Source: a virus. Taken from it: a stretch of DNA of 39,435 nt. Below, in pieces: positions 35,663-39,435 of the stretch; within the stretch, counting starts at the first letter, position 1, and each line of letters begins with the position of its first letter. The DNA lies in the IMG/VR virus record IMGVR_UViG_3300009285_001830, positions 1-39,435 of that record; one strand, 5' to 3'. The notes beneath the pieces are model-generated. The model was not told the DNA's origin. It was given only the letters and a program-made list of their open reading frames with translations, and did not search any database. A program made the position numbers and the translations under genes.

Positions 35663-36160
35663 TTACCCTTGTGGGCCTTGCTCCGCCAGCACCTTGTCCA
35701 GGTCTGCGGCGATGGTCGCTTGCGGCACCTGTGTAACGGTGACATAGTCTAGGGGCATCCCCTTGGCCATCTTCTCAAAGGCAGTCTTGTTCAGTTGCAA
35801 TAGCTTTGTGCTCAGGAGATGCGCCCGCACCCACTCCACGGCTTTCGCTTCCTCGTACTCCAGCTTGGTCAGCACGCGGACATTGACCCCAGGAGCCACC
35901 GTCTTCTCCCCCGTGACGGCATAGCTGTTCAGGGCCGCCTGCCGCAAGTCCTGTTCAGCCTCGGCCAGGCTGTTGGCTACCGCCGCCACGCTTACAAGCA
36001 GCCCACTGTGCGCCTGCTCCCACGCCGTCCATTCGCTGTGAACCACGGCCTCAATGTCCTTTTGCACTCGACGCAGGTGGGCAACCTGCCGAACCCGCTC
36101 CAGCAAAGTTAGCGGCCTTGCCATGAGCGGCCTTACTGCCTCTGTACCTTTAACCTCCAT
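35663..36160 (-). CDS. Hypothetical protein upstream of ERF (165 aa)
   Basis: ATG 36160 follows AAAGGAGGATAGCT. The protein is helical (LLERVRQVAHLRRVQKDIEAVVH, AWEQAHSGLLVSVAAVANSLAEAEQDLRQAAL) with a small beta part (TVAPGVNVRVLTKLEYEEAKAVEWV) and ends LDKVLAEQGPQG. Helical proteins of this size often precede ERF or other annealing proteins in phage recombination operons and may bind the nuclease or DNA. Unrecognised at family level. Confidence 0.7.
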   Translation of the reverse strand: MEVKGTEAVRPLMARPLTLLERVRQVAHLRRVQKDIEAVVHSEWTAWEQAHSGLLVSVAAVANSLAEAEQDLRQAALNSYAVTGEKTVAPGVNVRVLTKLEYEEAKAVEWVRAHLLSTKLLQLNKTAFEKMAKGMPLDYVTVTQVPQATIAADLDKVLAEQGPQG

Positions 36161-36162
36161 AG

Positions 36163-36324
36163 CTATCCTCCTTTTGTTGCTTCCAGGATGTCCAACATCA
36201 GCCGCCGCTCTGCCAGGTGGACGACGTACTGCTTGTCGCTATTCGTTCTGATAACAGTCCCGTCGGGGTACTGCGGCCACGATCCCCAGAGCCGCACAGG
36301 CTCACCACAAAGCTCGCAGGGCAT
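36163..36324 (-). CDS. Small Cys-knuckle protein (53 aa)
   Basis: ATG at 36324 overlaps the RNA ligase stop as TGATG. The product starts MPCELCGEPVRLWGSWPQYP and ends ERRLMLDILEATKGG. Only one CxxC pair (C3/C6) is present, so metal binding may need dimerisation. Unrecognised. Confidence 0.6.
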   Translation of the reverse strand: MPCELCGEPVRLWGSWPQYPDGTVIRTNSDKQYVVHLAERRLMLDILEATKGG

Positions 36325-36944
36325 CAGAAATCCCTTGTTTTGAGCTTTGCTATGAGTCTTGCACCATTGCGAGAGTACAGGTCAACTACCGGCCTCAACA
36401 CCAGTCCTTCGGCCGCAAAGTTTCCCCAGGTAGAGAGGAAACCCCGCTTGACGTAGCGCACCGTTTCTTCCAGGGACCACTGACCAATCACGGGGACGCA
36501 TCGAATACCAAGCTTGGCCGCGATGTCTTCAACATTATGTCTTTCCAGCCACCACCCGGCCACCCTGACATCGAACAGCACAAAGTCCACCCCATCCTTG
36601 ATATAGTTGCCCCCACCCTTCTGGATTCTAGCCCCGTAACCCTCTCCATAGAGGATCATTGAAGTGTCAGGATATACCTTCTGGAACAGCTCTACATGGA
36701 ACAACTCCTGGAGTTTCTTGAGTAGGAAGGGGGGCAACAGGGCGGCATCATTCCTGTCCCCGAACCCTACCTTGCCCTCAGCCCAGGTGACTCGAGTATG
36801 TGTCCCGTCAACCTTCTCTGTCCATAGCCACGAGTTCTCTTTCAGGTAATCAAACTCAGGTCGTCGCCATTTCCCTTCGATGACCCTGTGGGTTCCCTCG
36901 TCCCTGTCGAAAAGCGTCTCTATTTTCGGGTACTCATTTGCCAT
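36324..36944 (-). CDS. RNA ligase (nucleotidyltransferase)
   Basis: ATG 36944 follows CAGGAGG and gives 206 residues; the frame is open to 37007. The catalytic motif I is KVDGT at 44-48 (K44 would carry AMP), followed by DRND near 63 and ILYGEGYG (motif III region), VDFVLFDVR (IIIa), EGLVLRP at 179-185 (motif IV) and KLK at 200-202 (motif V). It matches the Rnl2-like or DRAM-like small RNA ligases of phages. The absence of a 3' domain suggests an ATP-dependent RNA repair enzyme. It would seal tRNA cut by host defences. Confidence 0.85.
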   Translation of the reverse strand: MANEYPKIETLFDRDEGTHRVIEGKWRRPEFDYLKENSWLWTEKVDGTHTRVTWAEGKVGFGDRNDAALLPPFLLKKLQELFHVELFQKVYPDTSMILYGEGYGARIQKGGGNYIKDGVDFVLFDVRVAGWWLERHNVEDIAAKLGIRCVPVIGQWSLEETVRYVKRGFLSTWGNFAAEGLVLRPVVDLYSRNGARLIAKLKTRDF

Positions 36945-36964
36945 GTACGCGCCTCCTGGATTTA

Positions 36965-37177
36965 CTAGCACCCTTCCTCGTGCTGCGAGGCCCACCGGAT
37001 GGGACACGGTTCGGGTTCCTCGCCCAACTCCTGCTTGAGGCGGCGGACAGTTGCCTCAAGCTGGTGGGTCTCCCAAATATCCCACCAACCCGTGACTCGC
37101 ATCCGCTTCAGGGTCGCCTCATTGGTGGCTATCTGCTGGCGGAGACTTTCTCGTATGTGCCAAGATGACGGTGTCAT
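36965..37177 (-). CDS. Helical small protein (70 aa)
   Basis: Starts MTPSSWHIRESLRQQIATNEATLKR after GAGAGGAGG. It is a coiled-coil-like helix pair (ATVRRLKQELGEEPE) with WWDIWETHQ between, ending PCPIRWASQHEEGC. No motif of known function. It is co-transcribed just upstream of RNA ligase. Confidence 0.65.
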   Translation of the reverse strand: MTPSSWHIRESLRQQIATNEATLKRMRVTGWWDIWETHQLEATVRRLKQELGEEPEPCPIRWASQHEEGC

Positions 37178-37194
37178 GTGCCAACCTCCTCTCG

Positions 37195-37596
37195 TCAGAC
37201 CACTGTGTGAGGTAAGTACGGGAAGGTGACCGGAACCCGACTTCCCGATCTGGGGTATGTTGCACCAGAACTTTCCTTAAAGACCTCGCCATCCATATCG
37301 TATGCCTGCCCATTCTCCTTGAACACTGAACTACACCGGCGATTCTGGAACAGGCCCTGGCTGACTTCGTTCCACTCGTCGGCATCACCCGTGAGTGGCG
37401 AAAGTGGCTTGTACCGAGCTACTATCCCGAATAGATGCGTAACCACTTCGGCATTCATGCCACTGTGTCCCTGCTTCGCAAACGTCTTCACCAGTGCCAG
37501 CACCGCCTTCCCTAGCCGTTCCCCGTAGGACGAATCCTTGTCAAGCAACCCTGCGCGTCGCAGCTCATTCTCGGCGTAGTCTACCAATTTACTCAT
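37195..37596 (-). CDS. Conserved early phage protein (133 aa)
   Basis: ATG 37596 has AAGGAGCCTG upstream; earlier in-frame starts overlap the preceding gene. The protein begins MSKLVDYAENELRRAGLLD, has YGERLGKAVLALVKTFAKQGHSG, a LSPLTGDADEWNEV motif, then QNRRCSSVFKENG and AYDMDGEVF. The PLTG.DDEW ... QN.RC..VF ... A.D..G..F pattern is one I know from an early phage family of unknown function, often found near replication genes. It lacks a cysteine cluster. Confidence 0.75.
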   Translation of the reverse strand: MSKLVDYAENELRRAGLLDKDSSYGERLGKAVLALVKTFAKQGHSGMNAEVVTHLFGIVARYKPLSPLTGDADEWNEVSQGLFQNRRCSSVFKENGQAYDMDGEVFKESSGATYPRSGSRVPVTFPYLPHTVV

Positions 37597-37622
37597 CAGG
37601 CTCCTTTTCGTTATCACCATAA

Positions 37623-37817
37623 TCACTGGCGCGGGGTCTCCTCTCGAATATGAGCCTCGATGTGCTCACAGGGTCGCCAGTTGCACTGAGTAGACCAGCC
37701 TTCATTCTCAGCCGACCAGCAACCGTTGCACTGGCGGCACAGGTACAGGCCAAACCGGAGGACGACGTTGGGGGTCGGTGGCTTTGGCAGGAGAGGCTGA
37801 AAGGAGATTATTGTCAT
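37623..37817 (-). CDS. Small Cys-rich protein (64 aa)
   Basis: Its ATG overlaps the pentapeptide stop as ATGA. The sequence [20 protein letters not shown] leads to [18 protein letters not shown] and [13 protein letters not shown], with six cysteines spaced for one or two zinc ions. No family recognised. Confidence 0.65.
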   Translation of the reverse strand: MTIISFQPLLPKPPTPNVVLRFGLYLCRQCNGCWSAENEGWSTQCNWRPCEHIEAHIREETPRQ

Positions 37818-38473
37818 AATCCTAGCTCCTTCTTCCGTTGCTCGATAATAAACAGTAGTGCCTCTGCATCAGCCCTGAAGTTTGCTGGGGGGTTGCCGGC
37901 CTCCACCTTAGCCCAGAACTCCTCCGGGGAGCCTGTGAAACAACCGAGGGTTATCACGGGCGTCGGCCTCATCGAGACATAGGCAACTGCGGCAATCGAG
38001 AACGCGGGGCCAAAGGTGAAGAACGCCCGCACCCCTATAGCGCCCGTGAGGTTTGCGCCCCAGAGGTTTGCGCCCCAGAGGTTTGCGCCCGTGAGGTTTG
38101 CGCCCCGGAGGTACGCGCCCGTGAGGTCTGCGCCCGTGAGGTTTGCGCCCCGGAGGTACGCGCCCCGGAGGTCTGCGCCCGTGAGGTTTGCGCCCCGGAG
38201 GTACGCGCCCGTGAGGTACGCGCCCCGGAGGTACGCGCCCGTGAGGTTTGCGCCCCGGAGGTACGCGCCCGTGAGGTACGCGCCTCTCAGGTTCGCCCCC
38301 TCCAGGTTCGCCCCCTCCAGGTTCGCCCCCATCAGGTTCGCCCCCACCAGGTACGCCCCCGCCAGGTTCGCCCCCATCAGGTTCGCCAGTTGCCCACCTG
38401 GCTCTCCACGCACCCGTGCTATATGTTTGGTCAGGATGTCGGTTATCTGCTCTGCGGTCAAAGGCTCAGTCAT
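37814..38473 (-). CDS. Pentapeptide-repeat protein (219 aa)
   Basis: ATG 38473 overlaps the previous stop (ATGA). After an N-terminal helix ([20 protein letters not shown]), roughly residues 28-147 are uninterrupted A(N/D/Y)L(x)G repeats, for example [19 protein letters not shown], forming the right-handed quadrilateral beta-helix of pentapeptide repeats. The C-terminal 70 residues are a separate domain ([24 protein letters not shown]). Some family members mimic DNA and bind gyrase; whether this one does is unknown. The DNA shows a 15-base periodicity (CGCCCCGGAGGTACG type). Confidence 0.88.
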   Translation of the reverse strand: MTEPLTAEQITDILTKHIARVRGEPGGQLANLMGANLAGAYLVGANLMGANLEGANLEGANLRGAYLTGAYLRGANLTGAYLRGAYLTGAYLRGANLTGADLRGAYLRGANLTGADLTGAYLRGANLTGANLWGANLWGANLTGAIGVRAFFTFGPAFSIAAVAYVSMRPTPVITLGCFTGSPEEFWAKVEAGNPPANFRADAEALLFIIEQRKKELGL

Positions 38474-38871
38474 GGCTGTACCCCTTTCCTGACATTGGTG
38501 ATAGCCTGTCTCGCCGCGCACCCCAAGCGGTCATGCACAGCCTGTGCGTCGTCCCCGGTGGCACAGTAGAAGGCCGCGACATCTCCGTAGCCGCCACAGT
38601 ATTCCTTCAGGAGGATCGCGGGACCGAGACGCCCACACTGAGAGCACCTGGCCGTACAGAAGATGGAGACGGTATCGGTTGTGCGCCTTCTCAGTAAATC
38701 GACATCCAGGGCTTTGCGCTCGGCCCGATGCTCGGTGGCCAGGGCTTTGCGCTCGGCCCGATGCTCGGTGGCCAGGGATTGGAGTGCGGCCCTTTGCTTG
38801 GCGGCCAGGAAGTCAAGTGCGTCCAGGTAGTCGGTGTACTGTATGGGCGTCGCCTTATTCTGCGCCATCAT
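38470..38871 (-). CDS. Early protein with 11-residue tandem repeat and Cys cluster (133 aa)
   Basis: Starts [21 protein letters not shown]. It contains two exact copies of [11 protein letters not shown] (DNA repeat of 33 bases at 38706-38771), a helical charged stretch, then CTARCSQCG and later [13 protein letters not shown] and CAARQAI. Four or more cysteines suggest a metal site. The repeat is too regular to be old. Function unknown; it overlaps the XRE gene end and precedes the pentapeptide gene. Confidence 0.7.
   Translation of the reverse strand: MMAQNKATPIQYTDYLDALDFLAAKQRAALQSLATEHRAERKALATEHRAERKALDVDLLRRRTTDTVSIFCTARCSQCGRLGPAILLKEYCGGYGDVAAFYCATGDDAQAVHDRLGCAARQAITNVRKGVQP
38706..38771 (-). 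repeat. Two tandem 33-bp repeats
   Basis: The unit CCAGGGCTTTGCGCTCGG with CCGATGCTCGGTGG is present twice in exact tandem (38706-38738 and 38739-38771), duplicating eleven codons in the 133-residue gene. Perfect identity suggests a recent duplication. Confidence 0.88.
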
Positions 38872-39136
38872 CGTTGGCCTCCTGTGGCGGAGCCGCCGTC
38901 CTCTCAGGCTCGAATATCCAGTCGTAGGGCACCCCCAGCAGGTGCGCTATGGCGTGCTGTTGCTCAGCCGTCAGGTAGTCCCCCTTCCGGCCCGCCATCG
39001 CGTGCAACAGACGCCATCTGCCGGGCATCCCGATTTCCGAGGCAACCCAGGTAGCCGTGCGCTTATTTACCTCCAGCAGTTCCTTGAGCCGCACCGCCCA
39101 CCGTGGCGGCACTGGTTTGGATTTCACTACGGTCAT
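38855..39136 (-). CDS. XRE-family HTH regulator of the early operon (93 aa)
   Basis: Starts MTVVKSKPVPPRWAVRLKELL. The HTH core is RTATWVASEIGMPGRWRLLHAM, then a third helix and LTAEQQHAIAHLLGVPYDWIFEP, the XRE pattern in which the final segment closes the domain. The start overlaps the 26-codon gene as ATGA and follows AAGGAGGAGG. It lies right after the early promoter with the 44-bp element, the expected position of a Cro-like protein. It is distinct in sequence from the other XRE protein at 670-864. Confidence 0.85.
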   Translation of the reverse strand: MTVVKSKPVPPRWAVRLKELLEVNKRTATWVASEIGMPGRWRLLHAMAGRKGDYLTAEQQHAIAHLLGVPYDWIFEPERTAAPPQEANDDGAE

Positions 39137-39213
39137 CCCTCCTCCTTTATGGAGTCCTGTTCTACCTCGTTTTGCAGGGCTTCGACCTTAGCCCAGTAGC
39201 CGTTGTTCCTCAT
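39133..39213 (-). CDS. 26-residue first gene of the early operon
   Basis: ATG 39213 is preceded by GAGGGGGACCTGG. The product is an acidic amphipathic helix MRNNGYWAKVEALQNEVEQD with the end SIKEEG and a TGA that overlaps the XRE start. Codon structure, ribosome site and coupling support it; no family recognised. It may be a leader ORF for the regulator or a micro-protein of its own. Confidence 0.62.
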   Translation of the reverse strand: MRNNGYWAKVEALQNEVEQDSIKEEG

Positions 39214-39248
39214 CCAGGTCCCCCTCGTTTCACGGATTCAACGCTGCC

Positions 39249-39277
39249 ATTGTAAGGCACGGCAGGCATGTTGTCAA
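39249..39277 (-). promoter_or_regulatory. Early leftward promoter
   Basis: TTGACA (39277-39272), 17 bases, TACAAT (39254-39249) on the minus strand, near consensus. Start of transcription would be near 39242, before the 26-codon gene. The region from -35 upstream is the second copy of the 44-bp element with its TTCGTGCGAA palindrome at 39296-39305. Confidence 0.85.
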
Positions 39278-39308
39278 TACCTGTGGTGTACCAGTTTCGT
39301 GCGAATAT
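39265..39308. repeat. 44-bp promoter/operator element, copy 2 (minus orientation)
   Basis: Reverse-complement copy of 24193-24236 with two differences. Palindrome core at 39296-39305; CCACAGG and the TTGACA -35 included. It starts two bases from the stop codon of the junction zinc-ribbon gene, so the promoter and gene end are tightly packed. Confidence 0.85.
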
Positions 39309-39309
39309 G

Positions 39310-39435
39310 CTACGAAAGACGTGGGCTGTGGTGGCCCTGGCCGTGCTTGCGAAGGCCAGGTAAATGGGGCTTGTGTCTGTTGCCGGGGGCGGGTTCAGGC
39401 AGATCGAGGTCTTGATACCATCCGCACTGTAGGCA
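39310..39435 (-). CDS. Zinc-ribbon protein, 3' part (gene crosses the contig joint)
   Basis: C-terminal part of the 88-residue protein that begins at 154 (bases 39423-39435 duplicate 1-13). It encodes the second CxxC knuckle (CLQCGWYQDL), a Pro/Gly-rich stretch and a basic HGQGHHSPRLS ending before TAG at 39310-39312. Finding that both ends of the window belong to one in-frame gene is strong evidence for circularity. Confidence 0.72.
   Translation of the reverse strand, partial: CLQCGWYQDLDLPEPAPGNRHKPHLPGLRKHGQGHHSPRLS

Noticed and set aside
37814-38473. Possible CRISPR array
   Set aside because: Units are 15 bases, directly adjacent, without spacers and in frame with a pentapeptide protein; the CTCTAC array also has no spacers.
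38016-38492. Plus-strand frame of Arg-Phe-Ala-Pro repeats
   Set aside because: It is the antisense shadow of the pentapeptide gene, produced by the same 15-base units; no ribosome site or promoter serves it.

Overview
The window is one almost gap-free viral genome. Terminase (small and large), portal, scaffold, major capsid, ejection and tail genes identify it as a tailed phage. No tape-measure or tail-tube gene is visible, and a portal of about 590 residues sits with a 1265-residue membrane-containing ejection protein and beta-rich nozzle/fibre proteins, so a short-tailed (podovirus-like) virion is likely. The first 13 bases recur as the last 13, and an 88-codon zinc-ribbon gene reads in frame across that joint, so the contig is very probably a complete circular (or circularly permuted) genome of about 39,422 bp. 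The host is unknown: promoters look sigma70-like (TTGACA-N17-TANNNT), Shine-Dalgarno sites are strong, base composition is moderately GC-rich, and nothing names a bacterial phylum. No integrase, DNA polymerase, helicase or recognisable endolysin was seen.

Almost every gene is on the minus strand and is read leftward. Late block (about 24,190 down to 1,405): divergent promoter, TerS, small zinc protein, HNH nuclease, TerL, portal, virion proteins, the ejection protein, a Com-like zinc regulator, a hairpin, scaffold, major capsid, then a run of beta-rich tail/fibre proteins ending with a propeller-like protein and a small coupled cluster with a coiled-coil membrane protein. A tRNA-CAT with its own promoter follows. 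Next comes a control region with a promoter/operator, a possible leaderless 46-codon gene, an XRE regulator, a conserved small phage protein and the junction zinc ribbon. Early block (39,277 down to 25,136): a promoter, a 26-codon gene, a second XRE protein, a pentapeptide-repeat protein, RNA ligase, ERF annealing protein, RusA-like resolvase, RecB-family nuclease, many tiny zinc-cluster proteins, an R2K-type ATP-grasp protein, a zincin protease, a PP-loop protein, a candidate origin, a DnaD-like initiator and a DnaC-like helicase loader. The only plus-strand operon is 24,298-25,034 (four small genes), facing the helicase-loader gene across a stem-loop.

Regulation appears to be built on three copies of a TTCG-N2-CGAA palindrome. 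Two lie in a 44-bp element present in opposite orientations upstream of the early and the plus-strand promoters; the third is nested between the -35 and -10 of the 1.1-kb promoter. Two small XRE proteins encoded beside these promoters are the obvious candidate binders. The candidate origin has four direct and one inverted TTGTAAC boxes overlapping a near-perfect promoter, next to twelve CTCTAC hexamers, just upstream of the initiator gene. Genes are commonly coupled by ATGA or GTGA overlaps. The 29-33 kb stretch looks like a cassette-shuffling zone with duplicated gene starts and a duplicated tiny membrane protein.
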